From Hyphomicrobiales bacterium (GTDB lineage Bacteria > Pseudomonadota > Alphaproteobacteria > Rhizobiales > Xanthobacteraceae): DNA of 64,000 nucleotides. Location: assembly GCA_017305715.1 (NCBI GenBank), contig JAFKKG010000010.1, positions 310,001-374,000 on the forward strand. The letters run 5' to 3'. Position 1 is the first letter of the stretch. Every line of letters starts with the position of its first letter. The notes below the pieces were generated by a model that did no database searches, had not been told where the DNA came from, and saw only the letters and a program-made list of their open reading frames with translations. Below, piece by piece: positions 44,456 through 55,587 of the stretch. Both the position numbers and the translations under genes were made by a program.

Positions 44456-45082
44456 TCAATCCAGCTTCGCTTCCATGCCGCGCTTGGTCGCGGGCCGAGC
44501 CATCAGGGCGTTGTACCAGCGCTCGACATTGGGGAAATCCTTCAGCTCGACCTTGTGGCGCGGGTGGCGCCAGGCCCAGCCGAGGATGGCGAAATCGGCG
44601 ACCGACAAGGCATCCGCCACGAATTCGCGGCCCGCGAGCCGGCGGTCGAGCACGCCATAGAGCCGGCGCGTCTCGTCCATGTAGCGCTTCAGGCCATAGG
44701 CGCGGTCGGTCTCGTTCTCCAGCGCGATGAAATGGTGGACCTGGCCCGGCATCGGCCCAAAACCGCCCATCTGCCACATCAGCCATTCATAGACCGGGAT
44801 GCGGTCGGCCAGGGGCCTGGGCAGGAACTTGCCGGTCTTCTCGCCGAGATAGAGCAGGATGGCGCCGGATTCGAAAATGCTGACCGGCTTGCCGTCCGGG
44901 CCGTCAGGGTCGACGATCGCCGGAATCTTGTTGTTGGGGCTGATCTTGAGGAAAGCGGGCGCCATCTGTTCGCCCTTGGCGATGTTCACCGGGATCACCT
45001 TGTAGGCCAGCCCCATTTCCTCCAGCGCCACCGAGATCTTGCGGCCGTTCGGCGTGTTCCAGGTGTGCAGTTCGATGGTCAT
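44456..45082 (-). CDS. Glutathione S-transferase, Nu/YfcG-like
   Basis: The 208-residue protein has the thioredoxin-like N-terminal domain typical of the YfcG/YghU group: IELHTWNTPNGRKISVALEE, where the Thr-Asn motif replaces the usual Tyr/Ser. NNKIPAIVDPDGPDG and FESGAILLYLGEKTGKFLP follow, and the helical C-terminal domain contains ALSVADFAILGW. Related proteins act as disulfide-bond oxidoreductases with glutathione. GGGGGAACC precedes the ATG at 45082; an upstream in-frame codon is not used. It is divergent from pyrE. Confidence 0.92.
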   Translation of the reverse strand: MTIELHTWNTPNGRKISVALEEMGLAYKVIPVNIAKGEQMAPAFLKISPNNKIPAIVDPDGPDGKPVSIFESGAILLYLGEKTGKFLPRPLADRIPVYEWLMWQMGGFGPMPGQVHHFIALENETDRAYGLKRYMDETRRLYGVLDRRLAGREFVADALSVADFAILGWAWRHPRHKVELKDFPNVERWYNALMARPATKRGMEAKLD

Positions 45083-45282
45083 TCCGGTTCCCCCAATTAA
45101 GGCTTTGACTTCCCGTAGCGCGGAAGCTTGCGGCCTTACAACCGCCGTTTCCGAGGGGGCCTCCCTGCGCAAGACGGGGCCCGGCCGATTGCCGCGCCCT
45201 GTTGATTGGGCCAGATCGGGTCTGGAATGTGCGGGAAACCACCGATAGATTGCCGCCCGCCTCCAACCCCCGGGATCAAACC

Positions 45283-45846
45283 TTGTCCAAATCAGCCTCC
45301 CGCGCCCGCCTCGCCGAGATCATCCGCAAGCGATCGTTCGGCCGCGGCGAGATCACGCTGGCCTCGGGCCGCAAGAGCGACTTCTACTTCAACCTCAAAC
45401 CGACCATGCTCGACCCCGAGGGTGCCGCGCTGCTGGCGGAACTGACCTATGACGCGTTGAAGGACGACCAGCTCGACTTCGTTGGCGGTCTGGAAATGGG
45501 CGCGGTGCCGCTGGCCGGCGCGATCGCGCAATTGTCCTGGCTCAAGGGCCATCCGATCGCGGCGTTCTTCGTACGCAAGAAGCCGAAGGAGCACGGCGCC
45601 CGCCTTGCGGTCGAAGGCCTCGCCAAAGGCGAGAGCCTGCAGGGCAAGCGCATCGTCATCGTCGAAGACGTCACCACGACCGGCGGCTCGGCGCTGAAAG
45701 CGGTTGAAGCCGTGCGCGACGCCGGCGGCGAGATCGTGCTCGTCTTCACCATGGTCGACCGCGACGAAGGCGCCACCGAAAATTTTGCCGAGGCCGGCAT
45801 TCCGTTCCGCTCGCTCTACAAGGCCGGTGAGTTCCTGAAGGGTTGA
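45283..45846 (+). CDS. pyrE: Orotate phosphoribosyltransferase
   Basis: The 187-residue enzyme converts orotate and PRPP to OMP in pyrimidine synthesis. The PRPP-binding motif is [20 protein letters not shown]. Other conserved parts are [49 protein letters not shown] and [11 protein letters not shown]. The start is probably the TTG at 45283, giving (M)[13 protein letters not shown] as I recall for close relatives; an upstream in-frame codon at 45202 has no ribosome binding site. A GC hairpin follows the stop. Confidence 0.94.
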   Translation: MSKSASRARLAEIIRKRSFGRGEITLASGRKSDFYFNLKPTMLDPEGAALLAELTYDALKDDQLDFVGGLEMGAVPLAGAIAQLSWLKGHPIAAFFVRKKPKEHGARLAVEGLAKGESLQGKRIVIVEDVTTTGGSALKAVEAVRDAGGEIVLVFTMVDRDEGATENFAEAGIPFRSLYKAGEFLKG

Positions 45847-45856
45847 TTCTTCTACC

Positions 45857-45882
45857 CCTCGCCCGGCTCTTGCGGGGCGAGG
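45857..45882. terminator. GC hairpin after pyrE
   Basis: CCTCGCCC (45857-45864) pairs with GGGCGAGG (45875-45882) ten bases after the pyrE stop region. There is no T-run, so it may be a terminator or a short relative of the C-rich repeats. Confidence 0.4.
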
Positions 45883-46017
45883 CAAGTAAGCAAGCGCCCG
45901 CAATTTTTCCTGCCGCCCGGCCCTCGCTCATAGCTCGTTTACCATCCGCCATTATGGTGAATCCGCCGGCGCCTGTAGCGCGTTGGCGCGTATGTGTTGC
46001 GTTGGGTGGAGTAAGCG

Positions 46018-46836
46018 TTGCGTACAGAGTTGGCTTTTTCGCGCATGCGGCGCCGCGCGACCTCCGTTGCCGCCGCCACGCTCGCAGCATCCCTCATGCT
46101 GGTGCCCGGCAGCGTATCGGCTGAAGGCCTGTTCGATATGTTTTTCGGCGGCGGCCAGAAACAGCAGGCCCGGCAAGCTCCGCCGCAGGCGAATTTCTTT
46201 GCCGATCCGTTCGGCCTTAACCAGCCGCCGGCCCAGCCCGCACCGGCGCCCCGCGTGGCGAGTTCCGGCGGCTCCGGCGGTTCCGGACCCGCCTTTTGCG
46301 TGCGCAGCTGCGACGGCAAGTATTTTCAGCTGACCACGCGTGGCAATGCGACGCCGGTTCAGATGTGCCAGGCATTCTGCCCCGCCAGCACCACCAAGGT
46401 ATTCTACGGCAGCCATATCGACAGCGCCTCGGCCAGCAATGGCGAGCGCTATGCCGACAGTGAAAACGCCTTCGCCTATCGCAAGGCGCTGCGCGCCGAT
46501 TGCACCTGCAACGGCAGAAGCCCGACAGGTCTGGCGCCAATCGACCTTGCGCTCGACAGTTCGCTGCGCTCGGGCGATGTCGTCGCCACCACCGACGGCC
46601 TCGTCGCCTATACCGGCGTCCGCCTCGGCGCCGAGCAGACCGCCGAATTCACCCCCGTGGCGTCCTATCCCGGCCTCACCGCCAGCGTCCGCGCACGGCT
46701 CGGCGAAATGAAGGTCGCCCCGGTCAGCGCCGAAATGGTCGGTGAAACCGTGATGCCGGAGACCAGAAGCGAGATCACGACCACGGGCCCGAAGACGGTT
46801 GTGCCCAAGACGGCGAAGCGGGCAGAAGCGAATTGA
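46018..46836 (+). CDS. DUF2865 secreted protein
   Basis: The 272-residue protein has a signal peptide (SVAAATLAASLMLVPGSVSA) and a Gln/Pro-rich linker. The Cys-containing DUF2865 domain follows near residues 98-190: FCVRSCDGKYFQL, MCQAFCPASTTKVFYGSHID and ALRADCTCNGR. It also has SGDVVATTDGLVAYTG, which is typical of the family in rhizobia. The function is unknown; it is probably periplasmic with disulfides. GGAG lies at 46007-46010, six to eight bases before a TTG at 46018; an ATG at 46045 is an alternative start. Confidence 0.85.
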   Translation: MRTELAFSRMRRRATSVAAATLAASLMLVPGSVSAEGLFDMFFGGGQKQQARQAPPQANFFADPFGLNQPPAQPAPAPRVASSGGSGGSGPAFCVRSCDGKYFQLTTRGNATPVQMCQAFCPASTTKVFYGSHIDSASASNGERYADSENAFAYRKALRADCTCNGRSPTGLAPIDLALDSSLRSGDVVATTDGLVAYTGVRLGAEQTAEFTPVASYPGLTASVRARLGEMKVAPVSAEMVGETVMPETRSEITTTGPKTVVPKTAKRAEAN

Positions 46837-46847
46837 CGGCCGAAGGC

Positions 46848-46887
46848 CGTCATTCCGGGGCGTGCGAAGCACGAACCCGGAATGACG
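46848..46887. repeat. Short palindrome after the DUF2865 gene
   Basis: CGTCATTCCGGG (46848-46859) pairs perfectly with CCCGGAATGACG (46876-46887), and a smaller hairpin GTGCGAAGCAC sits in the loop. It lies between the convergent DUF2865 gene and the minus-strand gene ending at 46927 and may act as a terminator. The sequence type is common in Bradyrhizobium. Confidence 0.75.
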
Positions 46888-46926
46888 AACGGATGGATTG
46901 CTTCGCTTCGCTCGCAAAAAGCGACA

Positions 46927-47358
46927 TCACCGCCCGACGATGACGCCGATCACGTTCGGCGCCAGCAAATATTTTTCCTCGATCGCCGCGCGCGCCGCCG
47001 CCCGGTTTTCCGGCGTCAGCAAGCCGCGCTTTTCGGCGAGGATCATCCAGCAATAGCCCCACCAGTCGGTTAGCATGCCCTGGTCGTCGACGAGGTCATA
47101 GCCCTGCTCCGCGGCGAAGATCCGCGCATGGGCCTCGTCGAGCGAATCGAGCCAGGCGTGGTCGGCGATCGAGAACAAATCGTCGCTGAAATCGTCGGTG
47201 GTATAGCCCCACACCGACATGCAGACGGCATTGAACTCCCGGTCGATCGCGTCGTCGTCGACCATTTGGCGGCGCGAGGCCTGGTGCAGGCGCGACAGCG
47301 AGCGCGCGAAATCGGCGATACGGGTGAGGGCGAATTGATCGAAGGCGATGGTGGACAT
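46927..47358 (-). CDS. Conserved-looking hypothetical protein
   Basis: The 143-residue acidic protein starts MSTIAFDQFALTRIADFARS. It contains VWGYTTDDFSDDLFSIADHA, TDWWGYCWMILAEKRGLLTP and a C-terminal LLAPNVIGVIVGR. It is probably cytoplasmic and helical, with no signal peptide or membrane segment. I recognise no named family. Codon use resembles the neighbours, and the start at 47358 is preferred to an upstream one at 47403. It converges with the DUF2865 gene. Confidence 0.65.
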   Translation of the reverse strand: MSTIAFDQFALTRIADFARSLSRLHQASRRQMVDDDAIDREFNAVCMSVWGYTTDDFSDDLFSIADHAWLDSLDEAHARIFAAEQGYDLVDDQGMLTDWWGYCWMILAEKRGLLTPENRAAARAAIEEKYLLAPNVIGVIVGR

Positions 47359-47466
47359 GTAGTCCTCGATACTGGCGGTAGACCATAGATATTGTGTCGG
47401 CACTGCGCCGAATCACAATGACATATCAAAGACTTGCTAAAGTGTTCTTAATTTGTTCCGACGAGC

Positions 47467-47940
47467 TTGATTGGTAGGATTGAGACACTGGACCTGCGGC
47501 AAGCCACGGAAATTGTCAGGCACTTGCACCCTGCGGCGGACGCCATCGACCAGGCGAGCGCGGCCATAGCCGCCCTTGAGCAGCGGGATCGGGCAGCGCT
47601 CGCCGTTCCCCTTGGAGAAATCGTTTCTGCTTTGCATTTCGAACTGCTGCTGGCGATTTACAACCGCTATCCAGACTTGCGACCGCCGTCAGATCAGGTG
47701 CCCATCATCGATTCGGCCCTGCGATGGGAGAACGTCGTGCTCCCCACGTCCGTGTCCGAGGCCGACCTCGACCAGTTGATCTTTTCCGCTCTGGAATCGA
47801 ATTGGCGGAAGACCGCCCGGGTTATCGGCAACCTTGTCATTCGCTGCGAGGCGCTTGCATGGCCCCTTGATGCGGACATGCTGGCTGCGCGCAGCCGGAA
47901 GGATCGAGAGCGCGGGCGACCTTCGTGCCTGGCGGCATAG
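47467..47940 (+). CDS. Hypothetical protein
   Basis: This frame of up to 157 codons starts at a TTG (MIGRIETLDLRQATEIVRHL). It contains YNRYPDLRPPSDQVPIIDSA and SALESNWRKTARVIGNLVIR, and ends with a basic tail. It looks like a small helical cytoplasmic protein. No family is recognised, and the ribosome binding site is not clear, so the start is uncertain. It is divergent from the gene at 46927-47358 and convergent with the SMR transporter gene. Confidence 0.55.
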   Translation: MIGRIETLDLRQATEIVRHLHPAADAIDQASAAIAALEQRDRAALAVPLGEIVSALHFELLLAIYNRYPDLRPPSDQVPIIDSALRWENVVLPTSVSEADLDQLIFSALESNWRKTARVIGNLVIRCEALAWPLDADMLAARSRKDRERGRPSCLAA

Positions 47941-47986
47941 CGAGGTGCGATTGACAGGCGGACGAGCGCGGTGATCGGCAGCCCCT

Positions 47987-48316
47987 TCACTGTGACGAAG
48001 CGCTGGAAAACAGATTGATCACGACGACCCCGGAGACGATCAGGCCCATGCCGCAGAGCGCCGCCATATCCAGCTTCTGGCTCTGGAACACCCAGGCAAT
48101 CGTGGCGATGAGCACGACACCGACGCCGGACCAGACGGCATAGACCACGCCGGTCGGCAGGCTCCGCAGCGTCAGCGATAGAAAGTAGAACGCCACCGCG
48201 TAACCCACGACCGTCACCACCGATGGCAGCGGCCTGCTGAAACCGTCCGACAGTTTCAGGAACGTCGTCGCCGCGACCTCCGAGAGAATCGCGATGCCCA
48301 GATAGAGATAGGTCAT
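47987..48316 (-). CDS. SMR-family multidrug efflux protein
   Basis: The 109-residue protein has four membrane helices and is a small multidrug resistance (EmrE/QacE-type) proton-coupled exporter of cationic compounds. The first helix carries the essential glutamate (YLYLGIAILSEVAATTFLKL). Further conserved parts are FYFLSLTLRSLPTGVVYAVW and GVGVVLIATIAWVFQSQ. I chose the ATG at 48316 (MTYLYLGIA), which gives the standard length; another Met seven codons earlier and longer frames exist. Confidence 0.92.
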   Translation of the reverse strand: MTYLYLGIAILSEVAATTFLKLSDGFSRPLPSVVTVVGYAVAFYFLSLTLRSLPTGVVYAVWSGVGVVLIATIAWVFQSQKLDMAALCGMGLIVSGVVVINLFSSASSQ

Positions 48317-48401
48317 GCCGCCTGCTAGCAGAGGCATGTGATGTTTTGACGACTCGTTAGCGCCGATCTGGCGGTATCGACTTCGCTTGAATAGGCCCTG
48401 G

Positions 48402-48563
48402 CTAGTGTCCACCATGCCCGTCGGAACCGCTCGATCCGTCGCTACCGATCGAGGTGTCCGTACTATCGCGGTTCGGACTGACCTTCGTGCCCTGGCGAAA
48501 TGCAAAGCCCAAGAACCCTACCAGCGCTATCAGGGCGAGCAGTGGCTCGATCCAATTTGGCAT
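48402..48563 (-). CDS. Small single-helix membrane protein
   Basis: The 53-residue protein is too short for usual ORF cut-offs but has an excellent ribosome binding site: GGAGG lies five bases before the ATG at 48563. It starts MPNWIEPLLALIALVGFLGF, a single membrane helix. A polar Ser/Asp/Gly tail ending GSDGHGGH may face the cytoplasm or periplasm. No function is known. It lies between the Cys-rich secreted protein and the SMR gene, all on the minus strand. Confidence 0.65.
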   Translation of the reverse strand: MPNWIEPLLALIALVGFLGFAFRQGTKVSPNRDSTDTSIGSDGSSGSDGHGGH

Positions 48564-48595
48564 GGTCGCCTCCGTTCCGCCGGCAGTCTCTCCAA

Positions 48596-48826
48596 TCACA
48601 TCGCCGACAGCATCTTGTCGCCGCAATAATTGGCGTAGAATTTTCCGCCGCATTGCCGCTTGATCGCCGCACAGCGCGCCGCGGGAGAGGCGTTGGCCGG
48701 CACGCTGAACGAGCAGCCCAATCCGTCGGCGCTCCTGCCCGGCTTGCCGGCGGCGAAGGCTGCGCTGGTGGCGCTGATGCAGAACACCAGCAATGTGGCG
48801 GCGGCGATTTCGATCATCAATTTCAT
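48596..48826 (-). CDS. Small Cys-rich secreted protein
   Basis: The 76-residue precursor has a signal peptide (MKLMIEIAAATLLVFCISAT, then SAAFA). The mature region of about 48 residues has four cysteines in GCSFSVPANASPAARCAAIK and QCGGKFYANYCGDK, consistent with two disulfides. GAGGAGG lies before the ATG at 48826. I recognise no family. It is followed 32 bases later by the small membrane protein gene and may be co-transcribed with it. Confidence 0.65.
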   Translation of the reverse strand: MKLMIEIAAATLLVFCISATSAAFAAGKPGRSADGLGCSFSVPANASPAARCAAIKRQCGGKFYANYCGDKMLSAM

Positions 48827-49029
48827 GGCCCATCCTCCTCCAGCTTCAGGCGATATCCCGCACCTGATACGCAATTCTAGCACCCAAATCGGGTGCACGC
48901 AGGCCACCAAATCGGCCCGGTCCTTGCATAAAAACATACCAGCGCGGTGCACAACAATCGCCTGGACGGTTTCGATTGCGGTGCAAGGCGCGTATCATTT
49001 TGTGAGTCTGAACTGCAGGGATTGACGCG

Positions 49030-51549
<2,520 letters not shown>

Positions 51550-51562
51550 GGCGTTTCTCTCT

Positions 51563-51652
51563 CGTCATGGCCGGGCTTGTCCCGGCCATCCACGTCTTCA
51601 CAGTATCGCCGCTAGAAAGACGTGGATGCCCGGGTCAAGCCCGGGCATGACG
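51563..51652. repeat. Dispersed palindromic repeat, family A copy 5
   Basis: It starts CGTCATGGCCGGGCTTGTCC and ends ...GTCAAGCCCGGGCATGACG, with inner arms CACGTCTT/AAGACGTG. It is very close to the copy at 10613, with GGCCGGG and CCCGGGC exchanged between arms. It lies between glgP and the thioesterase. Confidence 0.85.
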
Positions 51653-51751
51653 GAGAATCTGCGGCTCCCCTCGCCCCACAACGATTACCCGTCACGTCAT
51701 TGAATTCATCGCGATTGCGGTGATACTGCAAGGCAGTATCCGGGGAATTCC

Positions 51752-52570
51752 ATGCTCACCAAGACACCGCACCTTTTCGACGACGCCACGCAGGTCACCG
51801 CCGGCGACAGCCGCTGGCAGGGCAAGACCAGTCCGGACTACTGGGCCTTTGTCGGCCCGTTCGGCGGCTGCACGGCCGCGACCATCCTGCGCGCCCTGAT
51901 GGACCATCCCCAGCGGGCGGGCGATCCGCTGGCGCTCACGGTCAATTTCTGCGCGCCGGTGGCGGAAGGCGCCTTCGATCTCGACGTGCGGCTGGTCAAG
52001 GCGAACCGTTCGAGCCAGCACTGGAGCGTGGAGATGACGCAAGGCGGCGGCGAGGTCGCGACGCTGGCGACCGCCGTATTCGCCGAGCGCCGTCCCTCCT
52101 GGTCGCACCAGCAGGCAACGTTTCCGGACGCCGTGCCGTTCGAACAGGCGCGGCCGTTTCCGCGCATGGGGATGACCTGGACGCACCAGTATGATTTCCG
52201 CTTCGTCGAGGGCGAACCGAGCTTCTACGGCTCGCCCGCGGCCTCGCCGCTGGACGCCTACTCCAAGCAGTGGATATCCGATTCCACGCCGCGCCAGATC
52301 GACATGCTGTCGCTGATGTCGATGTCGGACGCCTTTTTCGGCCGGATTTTCCTGGCACGGCGCGAGCTGATCCCGTTCGGCACGGTCTCGATCACGACCT
52401 ATTTCCATACCGCGTCGGATGAGCTCGCCGCCGAGGACATCACCCATGTGCTGGCGGTGGCCGACGCCAGGATTTTCCACAGGTCTTATGGCGACCAGAA
52501 CGGCGAATTGTGGTCGCCGAATGGACGGCTGCTCGCAACGACGACGCAAATCGCGTATTTTAAGGCGTAG
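51752..52570 (+). CDS. Acyl-CoA thioesterase-like protein
   Basis: The 272-residue protein has the double hot-dog architecture of the TesB/thioesterase-like superfamily, which hydrolyses acyl-CoA esters. The N-terminal half contains WAFVGPFGGCTAATILRALM and LTVNFCAPVAEGAFDLDVRL. The second half has QIDMLSLMSMSDAFFGRIFL and TVSITTYFHTASDELA. The substrate length cannot be deduced. It converges with the tetR gene ten bases away. Confidence 0.85.
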   Translation: MLTKTPHLFDDATQVTAGDSRWQGKTSPDYWAFVGPFGGCTAATILRALMDHPQRAGDPLALTVNFCAPVAEGAFDLDVRLVKANRSSQHWSVEMTQGGGEVATLATAVFAERRPSWSHQQATFPDAVPFEQARPFPRMGMTWTHQYDFRFVEGEPSFYGSPAASPLDAYSKQWISDSTPRQIDMLSLMSMSDAFFGRIFLARRELIPFGTVSITTYFHTASDELAAEDITHVLAVADARIFHRSYGDQNGELWSPNGRLLATTTQIAYFKA

Positions 52571-52579
52571 GGCGCCGCG

Positions 52580-53176
52580 TCAAGCCAGATTGACCAAATA
52601 GCTGACGGCGTCGCGCGCCGCGGCGCGGTCAAGCGCATCCAGCGCGTTGCCGCCCGGCTCTTCGGAATAGGGACGGCGGCGGCCGAGCAGCCGATCGAGA
52701 CGGGCCGGCGCGGTCAGCCGGTTGACCCATTCGCGCGCCAGACTCGTCGCGGCGGGACCCTTGTGGCCTTGCGCCGCCCACCATGAAGCGATCGGCTTTT
52801 CCATGATCTCGGAACTCTCCTTCACCAGCCTCGCGCCGAGCTTCGGAAAGGTGTCGGCTTCGGCGATCACGAGCCGCTGGACGCCGATCGCGCCGTCCCA
52901 GCAGATCAGCTCGACCAGGGTTTCGGCGAAGCGCAGCAATTTCGGTTGCCCGGCATCCGTCGGCAATGGCGCCAGGCGGTCACTGAGCCGCGCGAGCGTG
53001 CCGTCAATCACCGCCTCGAGCAACTGCTCCTTGGATTTGAAATTATTGTAGATCGTGCGCTTGGTGACCTTGGCGCGCTCCGCGATCAGATCCATCGACG
53101 TTGCGCGGTAACCGACCGTCAGGAACGTCGCTTTGGCGGCGTCGATGATCTGTTCGGTCTTGTTGGCAACGGGCAT
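52580..53176 (-). CDS. TetR-family transcriptional regulator
   Basis: The 198-residue repressor-type protein has an N-terminal helix-turn-helix: EQIIDAAKATFLTVGYRATS, then DLIAERAKVTKRTIYNNFKS with KEQLL. The ligand-binding C-terminal domain is helical and unlike a named subgroup. The ATG at 53176 (MPVANKTEQ) is preferred to one at 53212. It is divergent from an NAD(P)-binding protein gene. The 108-base gap contains a perfect 27-bp palindrome, which is very likely its operator for that gene and itself. Confidence 0.93.
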   Translation of the reverse strand: MPVANKTEQIIDAAKATFLTVGYRATSMDLIAERAKVTKRTIYNNFKSKEQLLEAVIDGTLARLSDRLAPLPTDAGQPKLLRFAETLVELICWDGAIGVQRLVIAEADTFPKLGARLVKESSEIMEKPIASWWAAQGHKGPAATSLAREWVNRLTAPARLDRLLGRRRPYSEEPGGNALDALDRAAARDAVSYLVNLA

Positions 53177-53244
53177 GGCCGTCCGGCCTCCATGGCGATG
53201 ATGCTGACGCATATAGAGACGGCCGGGCCTTGACCATAGTCTCT

Positions 53245-53271
53245 GACTATACTATACCGTATAGTATAGTC
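53245..53271. promoter_or_regulatory. Perfect 27-bp palindrome, probable TetR operator
   Basis: GACTATACTATAC (53245-53257) and GTATAGTATAGTC (53259-53271) are exact complements around one C. A further half-site ATAGTC is at 53236-53241. It lies 12 bases before the NAD(P)-binding gene's ATG at 53284, overlapping where its promoter or ribosome approach would be, and 68 bases from the tetR start. The half-site itself contains two ACTAT repeats, so it may bind two dimers. Confidence 0.85.
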
Positions 53272-53283
53272 TGGAGGTTGAAA

Positions 53284-54102
53284 ATGGCACGCATCGTTGT
53301 GGCAGGCGCAAACGGCAAGGTCGGACGGTTGCTGATTCCTCAACTCGTGGCGACCGGACACGAGGTGATCGCATTGGTACGCACCGAACCGCTGTCATCG
53401 GCGACCCTGTGCATCACCGACTGGATGAATGCACGCCTGCCGGATGCCGATTCCGGCGACGTGGTCGTTAATCTGACAGGGGACATCAATCCACCGCGAG
53501 GCGACTATGAAAGCGCCAACACGCGAACCGCAGAGCGGCTTCAAGCGCATTTTGGCGGCCGCGCGGCGCAGGCGATCTTCATCAGTTTTCCGGGCGCCAG
53601 TGCGATCTCTGCAAATCGCTATTTGCGGACCAAGGCGGAAGCCGAGGCGCTGACGCTTGGCACGGCGAGGTGCGCCACCATTCTGCGGACCGTGTACATT
53701 TGCGGCAGGCCGGACGCCCCGGTGGAAAGCGATTTGCGGCAGCAGACGCCGAAGGGGCGTTCCGCGCGCTGCTTCGGCGATGGGCGGTCGCGATACCGGC
53801 CGTTGCTGATCGACGACGTCGTTCGCGCAGTGATTGCCTGCATCGATCGGCGCCTGCCGGGTGCCTTTGCGCTGGAGGGAAAACAAATGCTGTCGTCCGA
53901 CGAAATCATCCGCCTGCTCAATCAAGACCCGGGCAAGCCGATCCAGCATTTCCCGAAACCGCTCGCGCGCCTGATGGGGCCGATGATCGGCGTCACCAGG
54001 GATTTCATCGACATCCTCGTTGAGGATCAACTCAGTACCGATCCGAACGTCTTCGACGTCTGTGGAGTTGTAGCGGGGTCAGTGCAGCAGGCCTGGCGTT
54101 AG
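53284..54102 (+). CDS. NAD(P)-binding (NmrA/atypical SDR) protein
   Basis: The 272-residue protein starts MARIVVAGANGKVGRLLIPQ, the GxxGxxG Rossmann motif of NAD(P)H-binding NmrA-like atypical short-chain reductases. VVNLTGDINPP and the FPGASAISANRYLRTKAEAE segment, with a Tyr/Lys pair, follow. Such proteins may be NAD(P)H:quinone oxidoreductases or redox sensors. GGAGG at 53273-53277 fixes the start at 53284. TetR control through the adjacent palindrome suggests induction by a small molecule, perhaps a quinone or electrophile. Confidence 0.85.
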   Translation: MARIVVAGANGKVGRLLIPQLVATGHEVIALVRTEPLSSATLCITDWMNARLPDADSGDVVVNLTGDINPPRGDYESANTRTAERLQAHFGGRAAQAIFISFPGASAISANRYLRTKAEAEALTLGTARCATILRTVYICGRPDAPVESDLRQQTPKGRSARCFGDGRSRYRPLLIDDVVRAVIACIDRRLPGAFALEGKQMLSSDEIIRLLNQDPGKPIQHFPKPLARLMGPMIGVTRDFIDILVEDQLSTDPNVFDVCGVVAGSVQQAWR

Positions 54103-54255
54103 GGGCTGCAAAACCTGTGCTCATCATCGAGAGGTGGATTGCCTATTTCAGGGCGGGAGGGAACATACGAGCGTCACGGTCTTTGAATGTATGTCGCGCT
54201 TCGAGCAGCGACGGACAAGCCGCGCTGCCCACCCAACGGTCCCTGAAGGCACCTC

Positions 54256-55224
54256 ATGTCCGAACCCGACGTCAAGCCCGATATCGCCCTCCTCGGCATC
54301 CCCATCGAAATCGGCGCCTCGCAAGCCGGCACGCTGATGGGGCCCGACGCGCTGCGGACCGCCGGCATCGCGCGCCTGCTCAACCAGTTGGGATTTGCGG
54401 TCCAGGATCACGGCGATCTCGCGATAGGGCCGATAACATCGGATTCATCGCCGCCGCCGGCCAACGCCAAATTCTACGACGAGGTCAAAACCTGGATTCG
54501 GCTGCTCAGCGAACGCGCCTACCATTTGGCGCGTTCCGGCGCCGTGCCGATCTTCATGGGCGGCGATCATTCGCTGTCGATGGGATCGGTCAACGGCGTC
54601 GCGCGCTATTGGCGCGAACAGGGCCGGCCGCTGTTCGTGCTGTGGCTCGATGCGCATGCCGACTACAACACGCCCCACACCACCATCACCGGCAACATGC
54701 ATGGCATGTCGTCGGCCTTCCTGTGCGGCGAAGGCGGGCTTGACGATCTGCTCGGCGATCAGCCGCGCGCGTCGATCACGCCGGACCAGCTCGACCTGTT
54801 CGGCGTGCGGTCGATCGATCCCCTGGAAAAGCAACTGGTCCATCAGCGCCATGTTGCGATCGCCGACATGCGCGCGCTCGACGAATTCGGTGTCGGCGTG
54901 CTGATCCGCCGCGTCATCGAGCGCATCAAGGCAAAGAACGGCGTGCTGCATCTGAGCTTCGACGTCGATTTCCTCGATCCGGCCGTGGCGCCCGGCGTCG
55001 GCACCACCGTGCCCGGCGGCGCCACCTACCGAGAGGCGCATCTCATCATGGAGCTGCTGCATGATTCAGACCTGGTGCGCTCGGTCGACATCGTCGAACT
55101 CAACCCGTTCCTCGACGAGCGCGGCCGCACCGCGCGCGTCGCGGTCGAACTGATCGGCAGCCTGTTCGGCCTGCAGATCACCGACCGGCGGACGCCGACC
55201 AATGCGGTGTTGCTGGGACGATAG
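54256..55224 (+). CDS. rocF: Arginase
   Basis: The 322-residue ureohydrolase converts arginine to ornithine and urea. The manganese-binding motifs are all visible: FMGGDHSLSMGSVNGVARY (His), LWLDAHADYNTP (Asp/His/Asp), and SFDVDFLDPAVAPGVGT (Asp/Asp). The start IALLGIPIEIGASQAGTLMG and NMHGMSSAFL fit arginase rather than agmatinase. A GAAGG precedes the ATG at 54256. It would let the cell use arginine as a nitrogen source together with urease or ornithine pathways not in this window. Confidence 0.92.
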   Translation: MSEPDVKPDIALLGIPIEIGASQAGTLMGPDALRTAGIARLLNQLGFAVQDHGDLAIGPITSDSSPPPANAKFYDEVKTWIRLLSERAYHLARSGAVPIFMGGDHSLSMGSVNGVARYWREQGRPLFVLWLDAHADYNTPHTTITGNMHGMSSAFLCGEGGLDDLLGDQPRASITPDQLDLFGVRSIDPLEKQLVHQRHVAIADMRALDEFGVGVLIRRVIERIKAKNGVLHLSFDVDFLDPAVAPGVGTTVPGGATYREAHLIMELLHDSDLVRSVDIVELNPFLDERGRTARVAVELIGSLFGLQITDRRTPTNAVLLGR

Positions 55225-55587
55225 CTAGCCCTGCGCGGCGTTGCCGGTAATGAGGCTGGTGTTTCCCGTGACGGGATCGGTGATCGCGGTTTTGATCTGG
55301 GCGTTGCCGGCGGAAGACAGTATGAACTTGCTGTCGCCGATCCGGAACGAGTTATCCTTGATCAGTACGCTCTGGTACTGAACCGTCGAGCCGCTCTGGT
55401 ATTTGACCTGCGCGCGAAACCCCTGGACCTGCGAGATCGTGAACTCGAATTTCTGGTTGTTCGAATAGGTCCCGTTCCAGTTGCCCTGATAGCTCGCAGG
55501 ATCGACATTGGTGTAGGCCGTGGCTGACGGTGTCGACAGCGATGCCGACGCGTAGCTGTTCTGAAGAATGCTCATGATGTCGCCCAT
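55225..55587 (-). CDS. Hypothetical protein, Ser/Thr-rich
   Basis: The 120-residue protein starts MGDIMSILQNSYASASLSTP, with GGAGC six bases before the ATG at 55587. The body (YQGNWNGTYSNNQKFEFTIS, QVKYQSGSTVQYQSVLIKDN) looks beta-rich and polar, and it ends in a Gly/Asn/Thr segment. There is no signal peptide, although a secreted or surface role is possible from composition. I recognise no family. Its stop abuts the arginase stop at 55224 (convergent). Confidence 0.65.
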   Translation of the reverse strand: MGDIMSILQNSYASASLSTPSATAYTNVDPASYQGNWNGTYSNNQKFEFTISQVQGFRAQVKYQSGSTVQYQSVLIKDNSFRIGDSKFILSSAGNAQIKTAITDPVTGNTSLITGNAAQG

